This document shows positions 1 through 6,871 of a DNA stretch of 7,102 nucleotides, piece after piece. The stretch spans positions 1 through 7,102 of the forward strand of contig JAGLDN010000175.1 of the NCBI GenBank assembly GCA_023145575.1. Direction: 5' to 3'. The number at the start of each line of letters is the position of its first letter. The first letter of the stretch is position 1. Below the pieces are notes generated by a model. That model had not been told where the DNA came from. It saw only the letters and a list, made by a program, of their open reading frames with translations, and searched no databases. Made by a program: the position numbers and the translations under genes. This DNA is from Psychromonas sp. GTDB lineage: Bacteria > Pseudomonadota > Gammaproteobacteria > Enterobacterales > Psychromonadaceae.

Positions 1-2
1 TG

Positions 3-107
3 GCGGTTGAATCTGCCAAGTATTATAATAATGTTACGGCACACTGGTTTAACAAAGGGGTAACTCCCAATAAATATGAGCGCAATTATGCGTTTGAGTA
101 TGGATGA
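3..107 (+). CDS. 3' end of an unrecognised gene (partial)
   Basis: The window begins inside this gene. The frame is open from the edge for 34 codons and closes with TGA at 105-107. The visible tail is rich in aromatic and polar residues and ends in NYAFEYG. It has no membrane segment or recognisable motif. The other two forward frames close early (TGA at 8-10 and TAA at 61-63), and the composition looks protein-like, so a real C-terminus is likely. It lies 222 bp upstream of the next gene on the same strand, too far for tight coupling. No function can be assigned from this fragment. Confidence 0.5.
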   Translation, partial: AVESAKYYNNVTAHWFNKGVTPNKYERNYAFEYG

Positions 108-264
108 GTAGCCAGAATTAATTGACCACTACATATAGCTAAGTGTGTTTATTGATCACTTACAAAATTTCTAATAATTTGTTTTTTGCATCGTTCAAGC
201 CGCTGATATGTAGCGGAATAGAAATGATTTTATAAGAGATATATTTTAATTTTTTATGACGATC

Positions 265-292
265 TTGCCGTCTTTAAATACATTAAGATAAT
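265..292 (+). promoter_or_regulatory. candidate sigma70-type promoter for the 330-896 gene
   Basis: TTGCCG (265-270, 4 of 6 to the -35 consensus) and GATAAT (287-292, 5 of 6 to the -10 consensus) are separated by 16 bp. Transcription would begin near 299, about 30 bp before the ATG at 330. That would exclude the in-frame ATG at 291 from the message. The surroundings are very AT-rich, so chance matches are likely and this is only a candidate. Confidence 0.3.
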
Positions 293-329
293 GATAATAA
301 ACGTTAAATATTTATATAACGGAGCAAAC

Positions 330-896
330 ATGGTAACAGATGAAGAGTTAAAATTAATGTATACAAGAAAACACGCAGCACAAAGTGCTCTTAGATTTTT
401 TACAGATATTGTAAATGTTAAAAGTACTAACGCCTGTTGCCCTTGCGAATATACTAACGCAGAAGAGGAGGCTCTTCTAGGTAGAGAAAGGGATAAAGTG
501 CCTAATGCAACTGCTGAGCAAATGATGAAGTATTCAACATTGGTAGGCTATGGCAATTGTTCAGAAAAGGCTGCTATTTGTTTTTGCTCTTTATCTTGTA
601 ATCCATTACTTAGTGGTAATTCAGTTGCTACGCTTGCCCGTATGCCCCACCAGGATCATCTGTTTATCATTGTAAGTGATTTCGAAATGGTGGTTGGCCA
701 AGAAATAGACATACGTAACTTGTGCCGAACGACAATGGTTGTGGATGGATGGACTGAAGATTGGTATTTCCCCAATTTAGGTTGGTATACTACATTATCA
801 AATGCACTAACGCCCTTTCCAAGCCTTAACCAACTTGCGGGCAGGGCGCAAATAAGTATTTTAAAGGTTTGCAAAAGTAAAGTAACATTATCGTAG
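330..896 (+). CDS. Putative Cys-His-Asp enzyme, transglutaminase/papain-like, possible effector or toxin
   Basis: The product is a 188-residue soluble protein of no family I can name. The ATG at 330 is preceded by GGAG (321-324) with 5-bp spacing. An in-frame ATG at 291 would add 13 residues but has no ribosome binding site. Three segments have the order and spacing of a papain-like or transglutaminase-fold catalytic site: GYGNCSEKA with Cys77, QDHLFIIV with His110 at the start of a predicted strand, and MVVDGWTEDW with Asp139 followed by Trp. These motifs recur in bacterial cysteine proteases, deamidases and secreted effectors; enzymatic activity here is inferred. The protein also holds nine cysteines, including Cys36, 37 and 39, and Cys84, 86 and 90, which is high for a cytosolic bacterial protein. 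There is no signal peptide or membrane segment. The gene stands alone and converges on bcp, with no immunity gene visible downstream. It could also be a structural relative without activity. Confidence 0.7.
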   Translation: MVTDEELKLMYTRKHAAQSALRFFTDIVNVKSTNACCPCEYTNAEEEALLGRERDKVPNATAEQMMKYSTLVGYGNCSEKAAICFCSLSCNPLLSGNSVATLARMPHQDHLFIIVSDFEMVVGQEIDIRNLCRTTMVVDGWTEDWYFPNLGWYTTLSNALTPFPSLNQLAGRAQISILKVCKSKVTLS

Positions 897-1207
897 TAAA
901 TATTTAGATAAAACCGATACTTACGGTTCAGAATCACAAGTAAAGTTATTAACATTCTGTTGCATATTTTGTTTTTGTAATTTAAGAAGTCATTTTCAAT
1001 TTTCAGGTACAAAAATTCAGCACAAAATAACTAATATAAAAAATTACGATGATTTATCTTGCTGCAAAACATTGCAATTCTATATACTCGTGGTACTTCT
1101 AAATCAGACATAAAACGCGGGATCGTTTTTTCATGAATAGAGGATATTCGAGCAAGCACCTGAAAAGGCTTCTTTACGTCACATGCGGTTAATGGCTATT
1201 TTTAGCT
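897..1207. other. 311-bp intergenic region between convergent genes
   Basis: No gene with a start and ribosome binding site was found. A 5-bp inverted repeat AACCG/CGGTT (912-916 and 924-928) follows the rightward gene but lacks a T-run, so it is a poor terminator. On the minus strand, positions 1195 down to 1034 form a 54-codon open frame bounded by TAG codons. Its translation looks protein-like (it includes CDVKKPFQVLARISSIHEK). It has no ATG, GTG or TTG near its beginning; the first internal ATG is codon 29. It may be a gene remnant or a dispersed intergenic repeat. The AT content is otherwise typical of the window. Confidence 0.5.
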
Positions 1208-1678
1208 TTATTTTTTAGACATTAAATATTCTAGAATAACTTCATGGTGGTTTTTAGTTTTAAACTTATCAAACACTTTTTCAACTAGACCTTTCTCATT
1301 GATTAAGAAACTTATTCGATGTATACCGTCATAAGTTCTCCCCATAAATTTCTTTTCTCCCCAAATGCCATATGATAACGCTATTTTATGATCTTCATCA
1401 GATAATAAGTTGAAATTAAGAGATTTTTTACTGGTAAAATTAGCTAATTGATTAACTGAATCTGGGCTAATACCTAATACAATTGTATTTAAGGTTGCTA
1501 ATTCTTTTTTGCGATCTCTTAAACCGCAAGCTTGCATTATGCAGCCTGGCGTCATGGCTTTTGGATAAAAGTAAATTAATACCTTGTTACCCAAGAAGCT
1601 CGCCAGTGATATAGATAAGCCTTGTGCATTTAATAATTCAAATAAAGGTGCGCGATCACCTGCTGTTAATTGTTTCAT
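1208..1678 (-). CDS. bcp: Thioredoxin-dependent thiol peroxidase (Bcp/PrxQ-type peroxiredoxin)
   Basis: This cytosolic enzyme reduces hydrogen peroxide and organic hydroperoxides, with electrons from thioredoxin. The 156-residue product has the usual length and closely matches E. coli Bcp. The active-site segment FYPKAMTPGCIMQAC supplies peroxidatic Cys46 and resolving Cys51, the five-residue spacing of the PrxQ class. Conserved blocks LLSDEDH (91-97), GIWGEKKFMG (104-113) and TYDGIHRISFL (115-125, with Arg121) follow in order. The ATG at 1678 has a weak GGA about ten bases upstream. It starts 17 bp after the uspE stop on the same strand, with no terminator or obvious promoter between, so it is probably co-transcribed with uspE. 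In many gammaproteobacteria bcp lies elsewhere, so this pairing with a stress gene is notable. No convincing terminator follows it. Confidence 0.96.
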   Translation of the reverse strand: MKQLTAGDRAPLFELLNAQGLSISLASFLGNKVLIYFYPKAMTPGCIMQACGLRDRKKELATLNTIVLGISPDSVNQLANFTSKKSLNFNLLSDEDHKIALSYGIWGEKKFMGRTYDGIHRISFLINEKGLVEKVFDKFKTKNHHEVILEYLMSKK

Positions 1679-1695
1679 TGATATTATTCCAGTTT

Positions 1696-2700
1696 TTAAG
1701 GTTTTATGGAGGATTCAAAGTCTTTGGAATGTAACGTTAATAGATCGCAATGTAAATCATCAAGCACTTGCTCACAGGTATGACCTAGTATGTATCCGAT
1801 CAAACCTGGATGACCTTGGCTACCGATTATGACCAAATCTGCATTGATTTCTTTTGCAGTATCTGAAATAACATCTTCAGGGTTCCCCTGATGTAAATGA
1901 ATATTTTGATCTGGTATCTCATATTTATTTGCATATTCTAATAATATTTTTTGATGTTCTAATTTTAGTTTATGACAATATTCAATCGGGTGAAATCCTG
2001 GAGCATTCAGCGCTAAGCTAATGGGTGTGATTGGGTAAGCATTCACTAAATGAATATTGAAATTGAAAATACTTGCTAGTGATTTTGCTTCGTCAATTAT
2101 GAGATTATTTAGCACTGCTCCTGAGTCATTCATGCAATAACTGTTCAATGCGCAGAGAAGATTACCCTTTTTTTGCCAATCATGTTCTATTACCAATAAA
2201 ATAGGGGATGGGCATTTTCGTTGCAAGTGACAGCCAGCTGGGGTAAATAAAAAATCTATAAATTTGTAGTTCTGCTGAGTTGATTTAATGATAATATCAT
2301 GTCCATTTTCTAATACTTCAATAATGACGGCTTCAATAGGATGATTGTCATAAACGATAACATTTTGAATATCGATATTCTTTTGTGTATATGGCGTTGA
2401 TAACGCCAGTAGCCATTCCTCATTTTTTTTAACCGTAACTAAATGTATTGCAGATTGCTCTTCTACAGAGCGTAATGGGCGGATGTCGAGTTTATCGCAA
2501 CATAAAAAGAGTGTGATTTTACCACCTTGTTGTATTTTAATGATGTTAGCAGCACGAGCTAATGCCCATTGTGTTTCTTGCTCTAGATCAACGTAAACTA
2601 GTATGTTTTTATATTTTTGAATGGTTATTCCTGTTGAGTTATCCAGTGAATTTGAAAATAATTTATCATTTGCGTGTGCTATTATTTGTTTAAGGTGCAA
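1696..2700 (-). CDS. uspE: Universal stress protein UspE (tandem Usp domains)
   Basis: This cytosolic stress protein has two consecutive universal stress domains, at about residues 29-170 and 178-326. In E. coli UspE contributes to stress resistance, motility and adhesion; its biochemical activity is unsettled. Family-typical stretches include LFTPAGCHLQRKCPSPILLV closing domain 1 and AYPITPISLAL in domain 2. The last domain carries the G-x2-G-x9-G nucleotide-loop pattern at Gly293, Gly296 and Gly306, followed by His-Thr rather than the usual Ser/Thr, as E. coli UspE also deviates there. The longest conventional frame begins at TTG (2700-2698), giving 334 residues with 26 extra at the front and no ribosome binding site. 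E. coli UspE (316 residues) begins at the point that aligns with Ile27 here, so translation may start at the ATT codon at 2622 instead (308 residues). No fnr gene lies upstream. Confidence 0.93.
   Translation of the reverse strand: MHLKQIIAHANDKLFSNSLDNSTGITIQKYKNILVYVDLEQETQWALARAANIIKIQQGGKITLFLCCDKLDIRPLRSVEEQSAIHLVTVKKNEEWLLALSTPYTQKNIDIQNVIVYDNHPIEAVIIEVLENGHDIIIKSTQQNYKFIDFLFTPAGCHLQRKCPSPILLVIEHDWQKKGNLLCALNSYCMNDSGAVLNNLIIDEAKSLASIFNFNIHLVNAYPITPISLALNAPGFHPIEYCHKLKLEHQKILLEYANKYEIPDQNIHLHQGNPEDVISDTAKEINADLVIIGSQGHPGLIGYILGHTCEQVLDDLHCDLLTLHSKDFESSIKP
2620..2632 (-). promoter_or_regulatory. ribosome binding site and possible ATT start of uspE
   Basis: On the minus strand AGGA (2632-2629) lies six bases before an ATT codon (2622-2620) that is in frame with uspE. 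The residues from this codon, IQKYKNI, align position for position with the E. coli UspE N-terminus MAMYQNM. ATT initiation is rare but established (infC). The TTG at 2700 has GA-rich stretches only 17 or more bases upstream, so the ATT is the better-supported site on sequence grounds. Confidence 0.45.
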
Positions 2701-3154
2701 ACGATATAGTTAGAAAATCCCTATAGAGATCCTCTATTTAAAAATTAAAATCTTCATTTGAATTCTACCTTAGGTGATGTACGACAAAACCATGAAAAAC
2801 ATTAATATTACTACGTTATAAGTTAATCTAACTTTTAAGTGTCTACCTCCTCAGTTTAAAAGGAGAATTTTACTTGACAAAGTTAAGTAAAGCATAAAAA
2901 CTATTAAAATCCCTTTGTTTTATGAATTCTACCAACAAAAATAAAGTTGTGAAGCGTTAATGACGACTGGGCTCATACCATTTAATATTAACATTTAAGC
3001 TATCTTTTTAATAAACGCTCTGTGATATTTTTGTGCTCTTCATGATTTAGCCTTGGCCTAACGTTAATTCAAGTTACGTTATCATTTTAATCGATAATGC
3101 TGCCTAATCAGTATGTTATCATTAAACAGGTAACAAATATTTAGACTATCAACC
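2701..3154. other. 454-bp gene-free region where fnr would be expected
   Basis: All six frames are broken by frequent stops, and I found no trace of Fnr-like coding such as its Cys cluster or helix-turn-helix. The region is very AT-rich. It holds a 6-bp inverted repeat TAACGT/ACGTTA (3059-3064 and 3076-3081) and a 9-bp direct repeat GTTATCATT (3078-3086 and 3115-3123). It should contain the uspE promoter. TAGACA and TATAAC occur in minus orientation near 2820-2850, but with a 19-bp spacer, so this is weak. No T-run terminator follows the permease gene. Confidence 0.6.
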
Positions 3155-3838
3155 TTAATGTAATAGCTGTTTTATTGCAATATAAAAAGTATTTATCGCA
3201 AAGATAGCCAGTAACACCCCACTGCCATAACGAAAGATGTGGTGATTTAAATAATATTTTAATTGATGAGAGAGCGAACCTACAGTCAGCATTGCAGGCA
3301 TAGTGCCGAGGCCAAAACCGATCATAATGAGCGCCCCACTGGTAGCTGTACCACTACTTGCTGCCCATGAAAGCGTTGAATACACAAGGCCGCAGGGTAG
3401 CCAACCCCAAATGAAACCAAGAGGGAATGCAAACAAAGGATGTTTTAGTGGAATGAAGTGTTGCGCAATGGGTTTAAAAAATCGCCAAATGAATTGTCCT
3501 GCTTGCTCCAATTTTAATAATCCAAACCAAATTCTAGAAATATATAGGGCTAAAAATAACATTAAGATTGCGGCGAACATACGTAAATAAATAAGTGCTT
3601 CTTTACCACCTAATAATAATACTAAGGCACCACCACTGCCAGCAACTATAAAACCTGCAAGAGCGTAGCTACTTACTCTGCCAATGTTGTAAAGAACAAT
3701 AGAGACCAATGAAGCCGTTCGGCTTTGCTTATTTTTTTCTGAAAAGGTGATTGCACTTGCTATCCCTGAACACATGCCAAGGCAGTGCCCTGCACCTAAT
3801 AAACCGATAATAATTGCGGCTATAAAATCCTTGCTCAA
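3155..3838 (-). CDS. SafE/TauE-like six-helix permease linked to cbb3 oxidase assembly
   Basis: The 227-residue inner-membrane protein has about six hydrophobic helices, at roughly 4-28, 43-68, 82-105, 134-158, 166-188 and 203-223. The first helix carries GAGHCLGMCSG (His18, Cys19, Cys23) and the fourth carries WGWLPCGLVYS (Cys149). Both are hallmarks of the subgroup of the sulfite exporter TauE/SafE superfamily found beside ccoS. Its place after the copper pump and assembly genes suggests metal handling for the oxidase; the substrate is not shown. The start is TTG (3838-3836), overlapping the ccoS stop as TTGA. There is no clear ribosome binding site, only an A-rich stretch, so translation probably depends on ribosomes finishing ccoS. 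It is the last gene of the cluster, and no clear terminator follows. Confidence 0.88.
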   Translation of the reverse strand: MSKDFIAAIIIGLLGAGHCLGMCSGIASAITFSEKNKQSRTASLVSIVLYNIGRVSSYALAGFIVAGSGGALVLLLGGKEALIYLRMFAAILMLFLALYISRIWFGLLKLEQAGQFIWRFFKPIAQHFIPLKHPLFAFPLGFIWGWLPCGLVYSTLSWAASSGTATSGALIMIGFGLGTMPAMLTVGSLSHQLKYYLNHHIFRYGSGVLLAIFAINTFYIAIKQLLH

Positions 3839-4005
3839 TTTTTTTTCTTTTTGCTCGGTGGATGGATATCTTCATCAATAAGAATATTGACTGCTTCTCT
3901 ATCAAGATCTTTAAATTGGTTTGAGTGAACGGACCAAAAAAATAAAGCAATACCAATTATGACAAAAATCATCGCAATTGGTATTAATATATAAATACTT
4001 TCCAT
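3835..4005 (-). CDS. ccoS: CcoS, cbb3-type cytochrome oxidase maturation protein
   Basis: The 56-residue protein has one N-terminal membrane helix (about residues 4-24), then WSVHSNQFKDLDREAVNIL, the typical CcoS pattern in which the helix leads into a short acidic segment. A lysine-rich tail ends in SKKKKN. CcoS proteins are required to insert the heme and copper cofactors of the CcoN subunit in other bacteria. The ATG at 4005 follows the ccoI stop by two bases. Its binding site AAGGA lies inside the last ccoI codons with six-base spacing, so the two are translationally linked. Its stop overlaps the start of the permease gene by four bases. Confidence 0.93.
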   Translation of the reverse strand: MESIYILIPIAMIFVIIGIALFFWSVHSNQFKDLDREAVNILIDEDIHPPSKKKKN

Positions 4006-4007
4006 TG

Positions 4008-6398
4008 TTATTCCTTAAATAAACGCAGGGAGTTACTGACCACAATTAAGGAGCTAAAGGACATCCCTATCACCGCAATATAAGGGAGGACATGTCCTGT
4101 TATTGCAAGGGGAATTATCACTAAATTATAGCCAATTGCCCAGCTTAAGTTTTGTTTAATAATTCGCGTAACTTTTTTACCGATTTGAATCAAAAAGAAA
4201 ATATTATTGAGATCACCGCTAAGTAAAATAACATCGGCACTATTTTTTGCAAGATCTGTACCACTATCAAGTGTGACTGAAATATGTGCACCAGCAAGCA
4301 CCGGTGCATCATTGATCCCGTCTCCAATCATCATGACTTTATGTTTTTGTTGTAATTGTGTTAAGTAACGTAATTTTTGTTCAGGTGTAACACCTTTTTT
4401 TAGTGTATCAAACTTTAACAAAGCGGCTATCTCATCGCCTTTGTCAGAAATATCTCCCGTCAATAATGAAGTGGATATGTTTTGTTGATGGCAACGGTCT
4501 AAGAGGCTAAAAGCACTTTTGCGTAACTCATCACCCAGCTCAAAGGCAGCCACCAATTCATTTTCAACGGTTAAATATACGACCAAGTCTGTACTTTTTA
4601 ATGCGAGTGTATTGCAAAATATAGCATGGCCAAGTTTGACTATTTTATTTTGATAAGTAGCTTGTAAACCTTCACTTACAAAACTCTGGATATTGCGCAG
4701 TTCTATGGCGTTTTTTTGTAAGCGTTTAAATGCTTGCGCGATAGGATGCTCTGAGCTGCTCTCAAGTTGTGCTGCTAAATCAATGGCTTGCTGCTCTGTG
4801 TAATCACTATATAACCTTGTATTTAATAGCGTAAAGTTACCATGTGTTAAGGTCCCTGTTTTATCAAAAATAATATTATCTATGTGGTTGATGGTTTCTA
4901 GCACATGGTGTTGCTTTATCAGTAATCCTTGTTTATTTAATTGTGCAGTCGCACAGGTTAGGGCTGTGGGGGTCGCCAATGATAAGGCGCAGGGACAAGT
5001 TGCAACAAGCACGGATAATGTTATCCAAAAAGCTTCATTTGGTGCAATGTAATACCATGCAATATAAGTGATAGTCGCGATAATTAGCAATGCACCAACG
5101 AAGTAGCGTGCTACTTTGTCTGCCAGAATTTCGATGTTTGGTTTATTTATCTGAGCATTGCCTTGAAGCTCAATAATTTCAGCAATTAGGCTGTTTTGTA
5201 GCGTTTTAGTGATACTAATGCGCAGTGGACTCGTTATATTCATTGTGCCTGCAAAGACGGCGCTATTTTGTTGTTTTTTGATGGGGAGATGCTCTCCCGT
5301 GAGCATCGACTCTTCAATATTACTTGTTCCATCGATAATGATGCCATCACCTGGTATAATTGACCCCGCTTTGACTAAAATCAGATCATTAACCTTGAGT
5401 GATTTAGCGGGGATTAAGCTTGTTTCTTCGCTACTATTGGGGGAAATAAGCGTTGCCGTTGTCGGAATGAGCCGTAGCAGATTACTACTTGTTTCTATGG
5501 CTTTTCTCCGTGCTCTTAACTCTAATAAGCGACCAAGTAATAGTAAGAATGTAAACATTGACACAGATTCAAAGTACACTTCTCCAGTACCAACAATCGT
5601 TGCATAGGCAGATGCAGTAAAAGCACCAATGAGGGCAATAGAAATTGGGATATCCATTCCTAAACTTTTATTGCGGATACTTCTCCAAGCATTGAGATAA
5701 AAAGGCTGTGCACTATAGAGCAAAACGGGTGTTGCAAAAATAAGGCTTACCCAGCGAAAATATTCTGTAAATTGTGCTTCCATAGATGAAAAAAATTTAG
5801 CATATAATGCGATAGCAAACATCATGACTTGCATTGTTGCAAGCCCTGCTAGACCAATGCGTTTTAGGTATGATTTAGTGAGTTCAGAATAGATTATTTC
5901 TTGTTGGTTAATTTGAAAAGGGTATGCTTTATAGCCAATAGATTGAATTTCCTTGAGTATTTTACTTAATTTAAGCAGATCTTCATCCCATCTTATAAGC
6001 GCACGGTTTAATGTTGTATCAACGTTGATAAACTTAAGCCCAGCTAAACAGCGTAATTTTTTTTCGATGAGCCATGCGCAAGCGGCGCAAGTGATCCCTT
6101 GAATACTGAGCGAGATTTCACTAAGATCTTCGCGTTTTTTGACAAAATCTTCCTGAATTAAATCAATGTCATAGTAATCAAGTTTCTTTAATTCTTCTGG
6201 TATCAATTGATCGGCCTTGACAGACTTTTGGGTGCGATGTGTGTAATAAGAAATCAGGCCGCCATCAATAATGGTTTGTGCAACAGCCTCACACCCCGCG
6301 CAGCACATAAGTTGCATTTCTCCATTTATTTCTACGTTAAATGAGCTACTCGGGGGATTGACTTCATTGCAATGAAAACAAAGCTGTTGATCGCTCAT
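4008..6398 (-). CDS. ccoI: CcoI, P1B-type copper-exporting ATPase for cbb3 oxidase assembly
   Basis: This inner-membrane P-type ATPase of 796 residues moves copper outward for building the cbb3 oxidase; the role comes from the CcoI/FixI family. Its cysteine-rich N-terminus has CFHC (Cys7, Cys10) and MCCAGC (Cys32, Cys33, Cys36), typical of CcoI and absent from ordinary CopA. A heavy-metal domain follows with GITCAAC (Cys104, Cys107). Eight membrane helices are evident. The sixth holds the ion-site motif CPC (468-470), and the last pair ends with the conserved GMSFSS (778-783). The actuator loop has TGE (367-369). The catalytic domain has DKTGTLT with phosphorylated Asp512, SSSEHP (His551, Pro552), and GDGINDAP (692-699). 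All key residues are present. The ATG at 6398 overlaps the ccoH stop as ATGA, and ccoS begins two bases after its own stop, so this is clearly one operon. Confidence 0.97.
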   Translation of the reverse strand: MSDQQLCFHCNEVNPPSSSFNVEINGEMQLMCCAGCEAVAQTIIDGGLISYYTHRTQKSVKADQLIPEELKKLDYYDIDLIQEDFVKKREDLSEISLSIQGITCAACAWLIEKKLRCLAGLKFINVDTTLNRALIRWDEDLLKLSKILKEIQSIGYKAYPFQINQQEIIYSELTKSYLKRIGLAGLATMQVMMFAIALYAKFFSSMEAQFTEYFRWVSLIFATPVLLYSAQPFYLNAWRSIRNKSLGMDIPISIALIGAFTASAYATIVGTGEVYFESVSMFTFLLLLGRLLELRARRKAIETSSNLLRLIPTTATLISPNSSEETSLIPAKSLKVNDLILVKAGSIIPGDGIIIDGTSNIEESMLTGEHLPIKKQQNSAVFAGTMNITSPLRISITKTLQNSLIAEIIELQGNAQINKPNIEILADKVARYFVGALLIIATITYIAWYYIAPNEAFWITLSVLVATCPCALSLATPTALTCATAQLNKQGLLIKQHHVLETINHIDNIIFDKTGTLTHGNFTLLNTRLYSDYTEQQAIDLAAQLESSSEHPIAQAFKRLQKNAIELRNIQSFVSEGLQATYQNKIVKLGHAIFCNTLALKSTDLVVYLTVENELVAAFELGDELRKSAFSLLDRCHQQNISTSLLTGDISDKGDEIAALLKFDTLKKGVTPEQKLRYLTQLQQKHKVMMIGDGINDAPVLAGAHISVTLDSGTDLAKNSADVILLSGDLNNIFFLIQIGKKVTRIIKQNLSWAIGYNLVIIPLAITGHVLPYIAVIGMSFSSLIVVSNSLRLFKE

Positions 6399-6871
6399 TT
6401 TATATTGAATTTATGCAATGGAAGATGGACTTTTCTTTCTAACAACCAATTTTTATGAAAGGGTTCAATACTGATCCTCCATTTGCCATAGAGGGGCTTG
6501 GTGTTATCAAAGTGATAGATGCCATCAGCATTTGCAGTTAACATCTTGCTAATATCGCGTTTTTCGAATGTAGCATGGTGTAGTGAAACTTTGATGGCAC
6601 TTTTATCATCAGCATTGTGTAATTTAATGGTTAAATTATTTCCAATCTCAGTAACATCTGCGTTTATACGAAGTAATTTAGCGGCTCTGAGCAGTGCTAA
6701 ATTATCATTAATAGATTTGCCCACTGTATAATAGTGATCAATCACCATGTCGGGCTTGTTGTCAACAGCAACGATGACGGTTGAGATGGCCGCAACAACT
6801 GCTGTGAGTGGCAGAATAATGAGGAACCATGGCCAGAATTGTTTATACCAACTTTTTTTTATAGTATTCAT
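6395..6871 (-). CDS. ccoH: CcoH/FixH family cbb3 oxidase assembly protein
   Basis: The 158-residue protein has a single N-terminal helix (about 14-36), preceded by the family signature SWYKQFWPWFL. After the helix comes NKPDMVIDHYYTVGKSIN, close to the usual DMVVDDYY pattern. The remainder is a predicted beta-rich domain facing the periplasm and has no cysteine. FixH/CcoH helps cbb3 oxidase assembly or stability and lies beside ccoI in many proteobacteria; its exact biochemical role is not settled. The ATG at 6871 has a short GGA about seven bases upstream. Its stop overlaps the ccoI start by four bases (ATGA). It appears to be the first gene of the assembly operon in view. Confidence 0.93.
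   Translation of the reverse strand: MNTIKKSWYKQFWPWFLIILPLTAVVAAISTVIVAVDNKPDMVIDHYYTVGKSINDNLALLRAAKLLRINADVTEIGNNLTIKLHNADDKSAIKVSLHHATFEKRDISKMLTANADGIYHFDNTKPLYGKWRISIEPFHKNWLLERKVHLPLHKFNIK

Noticed and set aside
200..216. Hairpin CCGCT/AGCGG after the partial gene
   Set aside because: The stem has only five base pairs with a seven-base loop, and no T-run follows directly, so it is too weak to call a terminator.
656..1012. 118-codon open frame on the minus strand opposite the 330-896 gene
   Set aside because: It mostly overlaps the better-supported rightward gene, which has a ribosome binding site and a catalytic-like motif. Its own translation has no recognisable domain.
1194..1216. 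Short hairpin GCTATTTTTAGC followed by a T-rich stretch near the end of bcp
   Set aside because: The stem has four base pairs and is AT-rich, and the T-run overlaps the bcp coding end on the opposite strand. It is not a convincing terminator for either direction.
2860..2897. AAGGAG with eight-base spacing to a TTG and a TTGACA box on the plus strand
   Set aside because: The frame closes after seven codons and the -35-like box has no -10 at proper spacing. This looks like chance in the gene-free region.
3303..3590. 95-codon plus-strand frame inside the permease gene
   Set aside because: It lies antisense to a clear membrane protein gene and has no independent support. The same applies to plus-strand frames at 1584-1832, 5209-5607 and 6519-6731.
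3729..3956. 75-codon minus-strand frame overlapping ccoS and the permease
   Set aside because: It is a frame-shifted shadow of ccoS and the start of the permease gene, both of which match known families.
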